NCBI GenBank assembly: GCA_047967505.1
Contig: CM106541.1
DNA from: Dipteris shenzhenensis
Lineage: Eukaryota > Polypodiophyta > Polypodiopsida > Gleicheniales
DNA: 64,000 nucleotides
Direction: 5' to 3' (one strand)
Shown: piece by piece, positions 50,400-61,114 of the stretch
Numbering within the stretch: position 1 is the stretch's first letter
How the letters are laid out: every line of letters starts with the position of its first letter
The notes under the pieces: generated by a model
What the model saw: the letters and a program-made list of their open reading frames with translations, nothing else
The model's database searches: none
What the model was told of the DNA's origin: nothing
Made by a program: the position numbers and the translations under genes

Positions 50400-52855
50400 C
50401 AATGCGCTCCAATGGTGAACCAACCTCCTCTTGCAAGGCAAAGCACCTGGGTCGAATTCAAGCAGGTCTTCTCAGCAGCATGGCTCACTACCACTTTTGA
50501 GGTGGATATCATGACCGCCTGGTACAGGTTAGATGCTGCAAATTGCAGAAATTTGGAGGACTACAATAAGAAGTTTTGGGAAGCCCTACAGCCAGTGAAT
50601 TCTTACAGACATGTGCCGCTGTCCGAGCAAATTGAACGATATTGCTGCGGGTTGCCAAAGGAGATTCGGGACTATTGCACGAAGACAAGGGTTTCCAATA
50701 TGTCTCAGTTGGTTGAGAATGCCACTACAGCTTATGCACTAATGCAAGGGAAAGTTTATGGGTTCAAAGGAAGCTCACAGGAGACATCAAGGCCAAAGGG
50801 CAGCAAGACGGAATCCCCTGAGAAGTTCAGAAAGTTTTCGCAGCCCATGAATGCAAAGTTTGATGGAGGACAGAGGCGAGTACCAACCCGCATGTCTGAT
50901 GAAGAAAAGCAAATTCTCTATGATGCCAACAAGTGTTATATTTGCAAGGAGGAAGGCCACAGGGATTTTGAATGCCCACATAAGAAGCGGAAGTTCCCTC
51001 CTTCTGAGCAGAGTGAGCACAAGGAGGAAAAGAGGACTGATCAGAAGAATAAAAAGCCCAAGCCCACTGCTGGTCTTTTGCCAGACTTGATTGGGGCTGT
51101 TCAAAATACAGATGCTACAGAGTTATGCCGGGCATGGGCATGGGGCAAGATAAGAGACCAGACAGCTCTGATGTTTTTCGATCCAGGAGCCAAGGCCAAT
51201 TTCATCTCTCCAGAGCTGGCTGGAAAGTTAGGAATAAGGGCAGAAGAGATGGGTCCTTTGTGTGATGCAGATATGGCGTGTCCGGGACTCAGCCAGTCAG
51301 TTACTCCGGTGATAGGCAAGCTGCGGATGCATATTCATAGCTACGTGGACACAGAAGAGTTCTATATTATGCCGTTGAATGGTTGTGATGTGTTACTGGG
51401 GATACCTTGGCACTTTCGTGTTGGGGCTGTTTTGGATACAAAGAATAAAACAATCACAATCACTCACCGTGGCAAGACCCAAGTTCTGGATGCTAAATTG
51501 AAGGGAGAATCCATCCCTGTTGTATCTGCTTCTGCCATTGGCAACATAATGAAAAAGCATCTTTCAGCGTACTTAGTGTTTGCATCTGAAAAGAAGTCAG
51601 TAGAAGAAGAGTCTCACTTTTCTAAGCTGGAAAGACAGCGGACGGATTTTCTTTTTCAGTTTAGGGACTGTTTTTCTGACTCACTTCCACCGGAGTTGCC
51701 ACCTGAAAGGCCAGAAGACCACACGATAGATATAATCCCTGGTAGCAGTCCTCCTAACCGACCTCCTTACAGGGTCAGTGCAGCCCAGCAAGAGGAAATT
51801 ATGAACCAGGTCAAGGACCTGCTGGAGAAGGGGCTGATTCAGCCCAGCTCTTCACCTTACTACTCACCCGTGCTCTTGGTCCAGAAGAAGGATGGATCCT
51901 GGCGGATGTGCATTGACTATAGAGCCCTATTACCATTAAGAACAGATTCCCTATACCTCGGATAGATGACATTTTGGATAGGTTACAGGGGTCTGGAATG
52001 TTCAGCCGCATTGATCTGAAGAGTGGTTATCACCAGATCAGAATTCAGCCAGAGGATGTTCAAAAAACAGCATTTCGTACCACATTTAGTCTGTACGAGT
52101 TTCTTGTCATGCCATTTGGGTTAACTAATTGCACCTGCCACCTTCAACAGAATAATGGACAGGATTTTTAGAGAGCACCGAACCTTTGTTGGCACTTTCT
52201 TCGATGATATCATCGTGTTCTCTCAGGATGAGGCTGAACATAGGAAGCACCTCGCAATTGTTCTCGAGGAGCTATGGAAGCATAAGCTGCTTGTCAATGC
52301 CAAGAAAAGTGAATTCTTCATGCATGAGATCCATTTTCTCGGGCACATTGTTTCCAAGGATGGAGTTAGGATGGACCTTGCCAAGCTAGAGGCCATCAGG
52401 AATTGGCCATACCTGAAGAACATCCATGAAGTACGTAGCTTTCTGGGCTTGTGCTCGTACTACAGGAGGTTCATTCGGTATTTTGCAGAGATTGCATCTC
52501 CTTTACATGCCTTACAAAAGAAAGGGGTCACTTTCAGATGGGGACCCAAAGAAATTGCAGCTTTTGACCTACTAAAGGAGCGACTCTGCTCAGATCCTGT
52601 GATTATTTTGCCAAATCTTCGCAAACCGTTCGCTGTCCAAGCAGATGCATGTGGGGACAGCGTAGGAGGGGTACTTATGCAGGATGGAAGAGTCATGGCA
52701 TACGAGAGTAGAGTGCTCCACGATGCTGAAATGAATCTTGGCATCTATGAGAAAGAGATGTTGGCTGTCATACATGCTCTTTCAACCTGGAAGCATTATC
52801 TTTTGGGTGCTGATTTTCATGTTCAAACCGATCATCAATCACTGCGGTACTTTCT
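50400..52855 (+). pseudogene. X gag end, protease, RT, RNase H start
   Basis: Resumes after Z. A TGG-to-TGA change and a frameshift near 50415 precede frame 50385-51965: gag (STWVEFKQVFSAAWLTTTF), zinc knuckle CYICKEEGHRDFEC (about 50936), protease with MFFDPGAKANFI (DPG where the family has DSG or DTG), RT start ([30 protein letters not shown]). Frameshifts at about 51935 and 52130 carry RT through [19 protein letters not shown] to the catalytic FFDDIIVFSQ (about 52197) and RNase H (FAVQADACGDSVGGVLMQDG, VQTDHQSLRYF). The 153-bp insert then interrupts. Confidence 0.88.
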
Positions 52856-53008
52856 GTTGGAATGAGGATATCATTATGACATGCATTAAAGAAAGGCTAA
52901 GCTTGTTTAAGTTAGGTACAATGGATGTGTTGACTTTACCTTACCTTATTTGTAGCTATAAATGTCACAAAAAGAAATTTCAATGGATTATAAATGCTCA
53001 TCATGTGT
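52856..53008. mobile_element. 153-bp insertion with TTTCT target duplication
   Basis: TTTCT at 52851-52855 is repeated at 53009-53013. Removing the insert and one copy restores X RNase H reading RYFLTQRKLSEKHMRWANF. The insert begins GTTGGAATGAGG and ends CATCATGTGT, is AT-rich, has no terminal inverted repeats, no poly-A and no pol III boxes that I can see. Possibly a very small solo LTR or an unclassified insertion. Confidence 0.8.
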
Positions 53009-53013
53009 TTTCT

Positions 53014-54721
53014 CACTCAGAGAAAGTTGTCTGAGAAGCATATGAGGTGGGCAAATTTTCTTTCTATGTTTCATTTTCAGATTGTGCATGTGCATGGGAA
53101 GAAGAATGTTGTTGCAGATGCACTCTCACGCAAGCCCACTCCAGATGCAGCGTCTGTTAAGCCACAAGTTTCAGCAGTGACCATTGCATATCATGATGAG
53201 CTTGATGCCATGAAGGATTGATATGCCAATGATGCTGATTTTTCACGGATTTATGATCAGTTGGTTGATGGAGAGAGGCATGAGCACTATACTCTCAAAC
53301 ACGGATTTCTGATGATGCATGGCAGATTGTGTGTCACGAAACAGTTGAGGCCCAAAGTGTTGACAGAGAGTCATGCTCCACCCTATGCAGGACACAGAGG
53401 CATTGATGCCACCATCAAAGCTGTGGAGCACTATTTCTTTTGGCCATCATTGAGGAAAGATGTCGAGGCATATGTCAGGACATGCATCACCTGCCAAAAG
53501 ATGAAATATGACAAGCAGAAGCCAACTGGACTGCTGCAGCCTCTACCTATTCCCAATCGACCTTGGCAGAGCATTGCCATGGATTTTATCTTTGATCTTC
53601 CTCGTACACCATCTGGACATGATGGGATATGGACCATTATTTGCAGATGCAATAAGCAGGCCCACTTCCTTCCCGTCAGAAAGAAAATTACAGAAGACCA
53701 GATGGCGAGACTCTTTATGTCTCATGTGTTTAAACATCACGGGATGCCTCAATCAATTGTCAATGATAGAGACCCGCGGATGACAAGTCTTTTCTGGAGA
53801 GGTATCTTTGAGAATATGGGTACCACGCTGAATTTCTCATCCTCTTTCCATCCTGAATCTGATGGGCAGTCCGAAGAAGCCAATTCCACTGCCCTTGATC
53901 TTCTCAAATGCTATGTTTCGGATCAGCAATCGAAATGGGAGCAATTTCTGCCACTTGTTTAGTTCGTGTACAACAACACTGTACACTCATCCACGGGGAA
54001 AGCCCCCTTTGAAATTGTGGCAGGAGAACGGAAGGTACCTCCCATTCTGCATACGAAAGAGAAGATTTTTGAAGCGGACAGATTTGTGGAAAGTTTGGAT
54101 GTTGCTTACCAGAAGGTCAAAACAGCCCTCCAGAAAAGCCAAGAGAAGCACAAACGAGCAGCCGATAAGCATCGCCGAGAGTTGCTCTTGAAAGAGGGCA
54201 ATTGGGTGCTTCTGCGTTTTCAAAAAGCACGACTCAGGAAGATGAAAGGCAAGACGAAAGTGTACACAAAGCTGAAGATGTGGTATTATGGTCCTTTTCA
54301 TATTTTTGAACGCATTAATGACGTAGCTTACAGGCTGAAGCTACCTGCCACTTGGACCATACACAATGCCTTTCATGTGAGCTTATTGAAGCCTTTCCAG
54401 GGTGATGTGCCTGTTGACCTGCTACATGAGGATCAGCCCGAGGTGCAAGAGTTGGATGAAATCTCGGTTCCAGAACAGATTTTGGCACATATGGAAAGAA
54501 AAGTAAAAGGTAGAGTTTCCAGTCGCTATCTAGTGAAGTTCAGGAATTATCCTGCACTGGATGCGAGGTGGATGGAGGAGGGTGACCTGGCAGACTCACC
54601 TCAGATTTTGCAGCTCTACCTCAACGCGTTTCAGCTTGCGCCAACTACGGTACAGGCTCCTACAGGTTCAGCAGAGCAGAGGTCTGGAGCATTGCCTAGT
54701 GCTCAAGAGGAGGGTAGCACC
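53014..54721 (+). pseudogene. X RNase H end, integrase, chromodomain-like tail
   Basis: RNase H closes with VHGKKNVVADALSRKP (about 53090). A TGA at 53219 precedes the integrase: zinc motif HAPPYAGHRGIDATIK...CITCQKMK, core AMDFIFDLPRT, VNDRDPRMTS, FHPESDGQSEE; the usual VDR-x-SK block is altered to CRCNKQAHF. TAG at 53960 interrupts, then NNTVHSSTGKAPFEIVAGER, a GPF-HIF region, and a chromodomain-like tail (VPEQILAHMERKVKGRVSSR, YLVKFRNYPALDARWMEEGD). W interrupts at 54722, so the natural stop is not seen. Confidence 0.88.
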
Positions 54722-55672
54722 TATTCAGCAACTAAGCAATCCCCAATTTATGGGGCAATCTAATAGCTCACAGGCCAGCCAAAAGGCCAGCCATCTCAGC
54801 CAACCAAGTGGCCAGAAAGACCAGCTGGTCTGGCCGACCAGAACTGGCCGACCAGTTGGCCGACCAGCTGGCAGGCCCACCGACCAGCTGGCCGACCAGC
54901 TGGCAGACCTACCGACCAGCTGGCCGACCAGCTAGGTCTGGCCTATAAAAGGCTTCTGCCCCCACACTTCCTTTGATAGGACAAGACAGGACCTGCAACT
55001 GCTCCTCGTCTCCTCCATCTTTTGCTACAGGCCTGCCTGCTCCATCTACCTCTCCTCTTCAGATCTGCCTCCTCTGCTGTCTCCTCTTTTGCCTCTCCTT
55101 CCTGCCTCCTGGCTGCTCCATCCTCTCCTCCAGGAGCATCCTCTCCTCCAGATCTGTCCCAACTTCTGCTCCTCTGCTCAGATCTGCTCCTCTACTTCAG
55201 CTCTGTCCCTTCTTTTCCAGATCAGCTCCTTCTGCTCCAGATCTGTCCCATCCTACTCCAGATCTGTCCACTTCTGCTCCTCTGCTCCAGATCAGCTCCT
55301 TCTGCCCCAGATCAGCTCCTTTTCTTCATCATGTTGCTATTCCAGATAGCCTGAAGGTTCCTTCCTTAGAGCATGCTGGTTCAGCCATTTCCTAGGGCAG
55401 CTCCAGCCCTTCATCACCCTCGTCATCATTGAGCTACACGGAGGACTGCGTTACGCTCCCTCTGCTGCTATCTTTTCTACTGTCTCTCTACATGGAATCA
55501 TCTTTCTGATTCACCTCAGCCACGGTCCTTCAGACACGACGGCTTGAGGTTCTTGTATTCAGTTTTTCATATTACCGACAAGCACTATGTTTTCTGAGTT
55601 CCATTCTTCAGTTGTGTCTGAGTATTGTCTACTTTTTGATCGCTCCACTGCAAACCCTATCGTTTCTCTATA
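54722..55672 (+). repeat. W 5' LTR
   Basis: 951 bases. U3 has about ten GGCCGACCAGCTGGC-type units (54771-54935), TATA box CCTATAAAAGG at 54942-54952, then a CT-rich R region with ctgctccagatctgtccc repeats. ORFs 54973-55395 read these repeats and are not genes. Confidence 0.9.
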
Positions 55673-55689
55673 TGGTATCAGAGCCATGG
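55673..55689 (+). promoter_or_regulatory. W primer-binding site (initiator tRNA-Met)
   Basis: TGGTATCAGAGCCATGG directly after the LTR. Confidence 0.92.
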
Positions 55690-56462
55690 TGATCTAAAGA
55701 CCCCAGATCTCTGGTGATCTAAAGATTCTGCTTCTTCGATGGAGACCATAGGTACAGGGAGCATCACTCCTATGAACATATTTTTTTCCTCTTCATTCCG
55801 CTGCACACTAAGGGAGACAACTCCATCTTCTACTCCCATCCCTCCCTTTCAGAACACCATCTTCTACTCCCATCCCTCCCTCCCTTTCTGAACTCCATCT
55901 TCTACTAGCATCCCTCCCTCCCTTTTCGGTTTCTGGCTTGACACTCCCCATTCCTTCGAAAGAGGGGGTCATGATCCTTCACCTCTACCTCCATCGGCAT
56001 CGACTTCCAGGATCTACAAGTTCTCCCTAGGCGGGACCCTTTTTGTTCACATGTGTCTAGATGACTGTTGTTTCGAATCTTCTACCTGCATGGAGGCGGG
56101 GATAGACTCCTCTCTCCCGAGATCCAAGATCGGACACACACTGGCTCACTGTTCAGCTCCAACCTCTCTGGATTATCAGTACTGCTACGACAAATTTGTT
56201 CTTTACCTTTGCTCTTTCCTCCACCTTTCGGCGGTGAGAGGGGGTGGCTTATTCTCTCAAGCTTCACAGTGTTCTTATTTCTATATGGTATCATACGTGT
56301 AACTCCGACACTTGAGGAAGTGAACAATTCCCTTGCAAGGGCACTCCTATTGTGATCTCCTTTTGGGCATTTCACAGGGATAGCCAGCACCACCATCGAC
56401 ATCCCTACACGAAGCTCAAAGCACACACTATTTGCCCCTCCAAATTGGCAATTGAGAGGGGG
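55690..56462 (+). other. W interior, non-coding
   Basis: Contains a small tandem repeat (ccatcttctactcccatccc, about 55820-55910) and ends in the purine tract. Short ORFs at 56051-56426 show no domain. Confidence 0.75.
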
Positions 56463-57057
56463 TATTCAGCAACTAAGCAATCCCCAATTTATGGGGCAAT
56501 CTAATAGCTCACAGGCCAGCCATCTCAGCCAACCAAGTGGCCAGAAAGACCAGCTGGTCTGGCCGACCAGAACTGGCCGACCAGCTGGCAACCCCACCGA
56601 CCAGCTGGCCGACCAGCTGGCAGACCTACCGACCAGCTGGCCGACCAGCTAGGTCTGGCCTATAAAAGGCTTCTGCCCCCACACTTCCTTTGATAGGACA
56701 GGACAGGACCTGCAGCTGCTCCTCATCTCCTCCATCTTTTGCTACAGGCCCGCCTGCTCCATCTACCTCTCCTCTTCAGATCTGCCTCCTCTGCTGCCTC
56801 CTCTTCTGCCTCTCCTTCCTGCCTCCTGGCTGCTCCATCCTCTCCTCCAGGAGCATCCTCTCCTCCAGATCTGTCCCAACTTCTGCTCCTCTGCTCAGAT
56901 CTGCTCCTCTACTTCAGCTCTGTCCCTTCTTTTCCAGATCAGCTCCTTCTGCTCCAGATCTGTCCCATCCTACTCCAGATCTGTCCACTTCTGCTCCTTT
57001 GCTCCAGATCAGCTCCTTCTGCCCCAGATCAGCTCCTTTTCTTCATCATGTTGCTAT
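56463..57057 (+). repeat. W 3' LTR, truncated
   Basis: Matches the 5' LTR to the shared 'catgttgctat', then diverges. It lacks a few units of the U3 array and all of the distal U5. TATA box at about 56660. Confidence 0.9.
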
Positions 57058-57289
57058 CGAGATGCTGCTTGCTGACAATATTTCTGCCATGAGGTCTCCA
57101 TGATGGGTGTTCGCGACACTCGACATAGAGGATGCATTGATGTATGGATGGACTCTCGAGCTCTCCTAGCCCATATTATCATCGCAGCTTGTATCTTACA
57201 GATGATGTATACTCTGGTATGGGCTATTTCTACCTATTTGTACTTTTTCAACAGCAACCTAGGTAGTTTGCTGTTTTAAGAAAAGAATA
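57058..57289. other. X 3' untranslated region or unassigned
   Basis: Lies between the broken W LTR and the X 3' LTR. A purine-rich taagaaaagaata just before 57290 may be the X polypurine tract. Confidence 0.45.
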
Positions 57290-58228
57290 TGTCACAAGGA
57301 CGTGAAAAGAGGACGTGAAAAGTGATGTAAAGTATCTTCGTAACTCAACCTACGCTTAACTCGGGGTTAACCAAGGTTCAGTGTTGGGCAAAGTCTAGGT
57401 GCACCACTAGGTCCTAGGGACAAGGCAAAGGCTTTAAAAGAGGCGTCTAAAAGTTGGGCCCAAGGACAACCAACGTTGTCCTTGGTATGGGGGTTAGGAC
57501 TTTAATGAAGGGGAAAATGGCAAGGAGGAGGTGCCATTTGTCAAGCATGTGTATGAATGCCCTTCCCCCACCTTCCATCTCTCTCCCCTCACTTTCCCAG
57601 AGGTGTTGGACGTTTTCAATTGTTCTTGTGCAGTTTTTGAGCTGTTTGAGCTGTTTCAAGCCTATTTTCAGCCGTTTTAACACTAATCTGACTGTTCCAA
57701 GGCTAGTATGCACTTCTAGGAAGTGTCAGAACTCATTTTTGGACTTTCAAAAAAATTTCGTACGAACTGTACGGACGTCCGTACGGCTGTACGGAATCCG
57801 TGCAGACGTGTTCAGCTGCCTCCAGCAGGTGCCCGGGGTTGTGTTTTGCTGTGGTGGACCTTTGTGCACATATTTTTGGCTGTGTGGTGGCTTCTGGAGC
57901 TGTTCTGGACCAGTGCAAGCTGCAGGAGGAACTTTCCCTATTGCTTTTGGCACCTTCTCTTAGGAGGACTCAGGCACAGATCCCGAGGCAATCATTTCGG
58001 GGCAGATCTGTGAACCATCTTTCCTCTACAGCTCTTTCTTGTTCACCCTCAGCTCTCTACCTTCATTTCTCTCTTCTCCTGATTGTTAGAAGACACCTGC
58101 ACCCTGCGGGGAGCTTGGACAGAGGATAGGTGTGAGGAAGGAGCTCGTCCCTCTGCCACAGACAGCAGGAGTTGGTTCCAGGCTCGGTTTTTCCTTGTTC
58201 TTTCTTGCTTTGCAGCTTTTTGCAGTGC
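57290..58228 (+). repeat. X 3' LTR, direct part
   Basis: Collinear with 32929 to about 33878 of the 5' LTR. Differences include a missing block near 57380 and an expanded GTACGG stretch at 57755-57800 (four hexamers against one in the 5' LTR). ORFs 57454-58129 are LTR sequence. Confidence 0.9.
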
Positions 58229-59077
58229 CAATATCAAACCATTAGATTGCCGCCTGCATCTAAGGGCACACAAAACGTGCCTATTTCAGCCATTGGATCA
58301 AGAGGCGCTTACCCTCAGCCATAGATCCAAATCTCCATCTAATGGCACACATCATGCGCCTTTTCCTAGTCGTTGATCTAGATTTGCACGTGGGGTGGCC
58401 GCTAGGCATATTGGGGGGCCATCGTGCGTACTGATTTATGGCCATTGAATCAACCATATATCAATTGCTTCTAAACACGTTCTTGATGTTTCCCTCCCCC
58501 CTTACTTTTTCTGTAATAAAAGCCTTACTATCTTCCATAAGGCTTTCCGCAACGCCTCCTAGTTGACTTTCTCCTCAGGGTTGAGGGACCTATATGAAAC
58601 CGGCCTTCGATAAACAAAAGGGCAGTGATCTTCTTCTACTTAGTCATAAACTTCATAAATAGCCACAATGCAAGCTTCAGTCACTTAAATCACTTAGCAC
58701 AACTTAGAAACAAGCTTCAACAAAAACAAAGGTGAGGCTAGAATGCCCCTGCTCAATGAAAATAGTACACAGTGCACCCACTGGCCCCAAATGCCTTGGC
58801 GCCCCTTACGGTATTTATTTAATACTTCTGAATGGAAATGCTTTACAACAAGGGTTCAACCTTGCACTGTTCCTCTCTGCAAATCCTCTACTTGTCTTCA
58901 AGGCATCTAATCCCAGTGCACCACTAGAATTCCCACTGGCAAGGCATACTCAGGCATTCACTTCTGATCTGACACAACTTAGAGGCATTCAGGCATCCAA
59001 ACCACTGGCAAACTGAGCTCAAGGCAGCAAGGCTATCACATGCATCCACACTGTCACAAATCCGCGCCCTTAGATGC
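58229..59077. other. Inverted segment: V flank plus X LTR end
   Basis: 58595-59055 matches X LTR 34436 down to about 33975 in reverse orientation. 58590-58530 on the minus strand continues V gag. A perfect 12-base inverted repeat, gcatctaagggc (58256-58267) and gcccttagatgc (59066-59077), brackets the inverted block, with weaker similarity around it. About 96 bases of LTR (33879-33974) are missing. Interpreted as a local inversion after X inserted into V. Confidence 0.82.
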
Positions 59078-59339
59078 GGTTTACGATCTAACAGTTCCAA
59101 ATAGATGCCTAATACGCACCTTGGATAAGTTTGATCCAATGGTTAGAATACACGCACCTAGTTTGCAACCATTAGATGAAGGATAGAAGTATCCACACCC
59201 TTCAAAAGGCCACAAAATAGAATTTGAAAATTATTCCTTGCGTTTAATGACTATTAGCCCAATTAGCCCAAGGATTAGCAAATTCACCTATTCCCTAATC
59301 TCCCCCCATAACCTAATCTCCCCCTTATAGGGGGCACTT
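59078..59339. other. AT-rich DNA, unassigned
   Basis: Contains ccattagat/ccaatggttag words also present at 58230-58380. No domain. Confidence 0.4.
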
Positions 59340-59640
59340 TTTGAGTCCAAACTTCCCCTAATGGTGGTCCTCGTATCTCATAGTACACATGGCATCTGAA
59401 TTCAAAGTGCTCCTTTGATACAATCTCCTACATGTTGCATAACGTGCAAATTCGTCCCTCACATGGGGTGCATTTTGCTCGTTCTGTCTCAATATACAAT
59501 TAGTGAGGCAGCACTTGGAACTACCTAATCGAGATCCTCAAGGCATATGGGAGATATAGCTAGGGGGATTGATAAAATCCTCCTCCGAGGTCTCTAGGCA
59601 ACTATCTCTGTAGAAGTTGAGTTTTATTGAAAGCTCATGT
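59340..59640 (-). pseudogene. LINE C-terminal fragment, minus strand
   Basis: Minus strand reads KLNFYRDSCLETSEEDFINP near 59620-59560, then a degraded zinc region ending CHVYYEIRG-like (HFEFRCHVYYEI) at about 59410-59360. This is the only LINE fragment in the window on the minus strand. Confidence 0.65.
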
Positions 59641-59779
59641 AAAGCTATGCTTTGGTTTAGGGCTGAATCGGGGTTTTTGATTCTACTTTCTACTTTTAGC
59701 CATAAATCCTATATCATCCTAATTATCGACTTCTTGCTCTGCCTTTTGGTTTCCTCAATGGTGAGATAATCATGTAGCT

Positions 59780-60060
59780 GAGTTAAAGTGAGAGGATGCT
59801 CTCTAAGAGAGCATGGTGACAAAATTGTCGCACGAGTTTGGAAGATTGTCGAGGAGAACAACTACTTGTCGATCATGCATCTTTTCACCATGCAGTATTA
59901 GTTGATCTATCTGTCCTTTGAGCTCATTCAAATGGGCATTCACATTTTTACCTTCTTGTGTTCTAAGCCTGTTGAGGTGTCTCTTGATGCCTAAGGCTTT
60001 TGGAGTACTAGCATCTTCATATGTGGCTTGCAAAGTCTTCTAGGCTTCAAGTGGTGTTTT
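59780..60060 (-). pseudogene. Copia gag fragment, minus strand
   Basis: Frame 60033-59803 reads MQATYEDASTPKALGIKRHL, QEGKNVNAHLNELKGQIDQL and QVVVLLDNLPNSCDNFVTML, the conserved middle of the copia-type gag (retrotran_gag_2/UBN2). No N-terminus or zinc knuckle is present. Confidence 0.8.
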
Positions 60061-61114
60061 CAAGTTTCTGACAATAGGATAATTATATCTTTGATGGTCA
60101 AATTTATGAGTATGAGCATATCAGCTCCCTCTTGTTGGTGCTTTCAAAGGGGATGCGTACCATAGCTGAGCTCCTTGGTGCACAATTTCTTGTGGGTAGG
60201 ATCAGATGGCACATGGAATATCGAGACCAAGGTCACCTAGAAGACAGTGATGCCATGTAGGGAGAGGCAGACATGGGTATCATTGATCCAGAATGTAGAG
60301 AAGAACTATGATGGGAAACCCATTGTCAATGGATTGACTCCAGGCTCTGAGCTTCAGAAGCTCTTGCTACTACAGTAGGAAACACGCTCCACACAAGAGG
60401 ACAGTGGCAACAATCCAACCGGTGGATCTCAACAAAGGCCCCTCTTACAAAGAAGGGGTTGCCACCATTGATGAGGAGCTCGATGAGGCTTGTCTCAAGC
60501 AGCCTCGTTTGGGCCAGTCTCCATGGCAAAGATGAGTTCTTTTTGGCGTGGCATCTCTCAGGCAAAGCTTCATTTGGCCTTTGAAATTTACATGAGGAGC
60601 TTGATGAGAGTGTGGTGGCGTCTCTCAGGCAAAGCCTCATTCGGCATTTGAAATTTAAGATGGGATTAATGGACTTCAATTAGGCAACACATACACATTG
60701 GTTCGGCACAGTAGGATACACGTCCGACGAGATCCTTGTGAGCTTAGAGTCAATTCCGCAGTGGCTCGAGGAGAGACTGAGAGTGCCCGCTCACTTGAAA
60801 GGAGCCGGTAGCAAGATCCAAGAGATCGAGGAGGCCAAGGGCATGGCGAGAGCTATTGGGTAGGATCCAAATTCCATATATCCTCTGCATTGGTTTGGTG
60901 TGTTCTCTAGAACAAGAGTCTCTCTGAGGGTTTTCTTCCCACACTAGGACGACGACGAAGCCCTAGCCCGTCTTCTTCAAAATTTGTTTGAGTTGGTCAG
61001 TTCAGATGGTGTCAGAGCAAGGGGACAGAGGCTAGGGAGGACGAGGGCTTTGCTACAAAAATAATAGCCACATATCCCAGAAGACCCCTTCAGCATTGAG
61101 GGGAGGATATAGAC
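60061..61114. other. Retroelement debris, no intact gene
   Basis: Contains a tandem duplication (60554-60660) and a primer-site-like TGGTGTCAGAGCAA (61007-61020), suggesting the interior start of a decayed plus-strand LTR element. Sequence at 60130-60360 may be copia pol or leader but cannot be assigned. Confidence 0.4.
60554..60660. repeat. 67-bp tandem duplication
   Basis: tctctcaggcaaagcttcat at 60554 recurs at 60621 with one change, followed by ttgaaattta in both. Confidence 0.85.

Larger units (their letters stand above)
54722..57057 (+). mobile_element. Non-autonomous copia-type LTR element W
   Basis: Direct repeats 54722-55672 and 56463-57057 flank a 790-base interior with no coding capacity. 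The interior starts with the initiator-tRNA-Met primer site TGGTATCAGAGCCATGG (55673) and ends with a purine tract (attgagaggggg, 56451-56462). The LTR starts TATTCAGC and ends CTCTATA; the unusual TATA end and CAGATCT-type repeats are shared with Z, so W is probably a derivative mobilised by Z-like enzymes. The 3' LTR breaks off at 57057, losing about 355 bases. No target duplication could be seen. Confidence 0.85.
32929..58595 (+). mobile_element. Ty3/gypsy element X with nested insertions
   Basis: 5' LTR 32929-34436, gag from 34549, gag-protease-RT-RNase H at 50400-52855, RNase H end, integrase and chromodomain-like tail at 53014-54721, 3' LTR from 57290. It is interrupted by Z (35586-50399, itself hosting Y), a 153-bp insert (52856-53008) and W (54722 to about 57057). 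The outer part of the 3' LTR is inverted, its terminal CA appearing as TG at 58595 on the plus strand. After undoing the inversion, both flanks read TATA and V gag reads through. Stops and frameshifts show X is old and inactive. Confidence 0.88.

Noticed and set aside
52851-53020. The insertion in X RNase H as an intron (starts GTTGGA, ends CACTCAG)
   Set aside because: Splicing GT to AG would break the frame, whereas removing 153 bases plus one TTTCT copy restores it, so it is an insertion.
54973-57103. Ser/Cys/Leu-rich ORFs of 110-140 codons
   Set aside because: They are CT-rich repeats in the W LTRs; the same kind of frame appears in the Z LTR (49487-50044).
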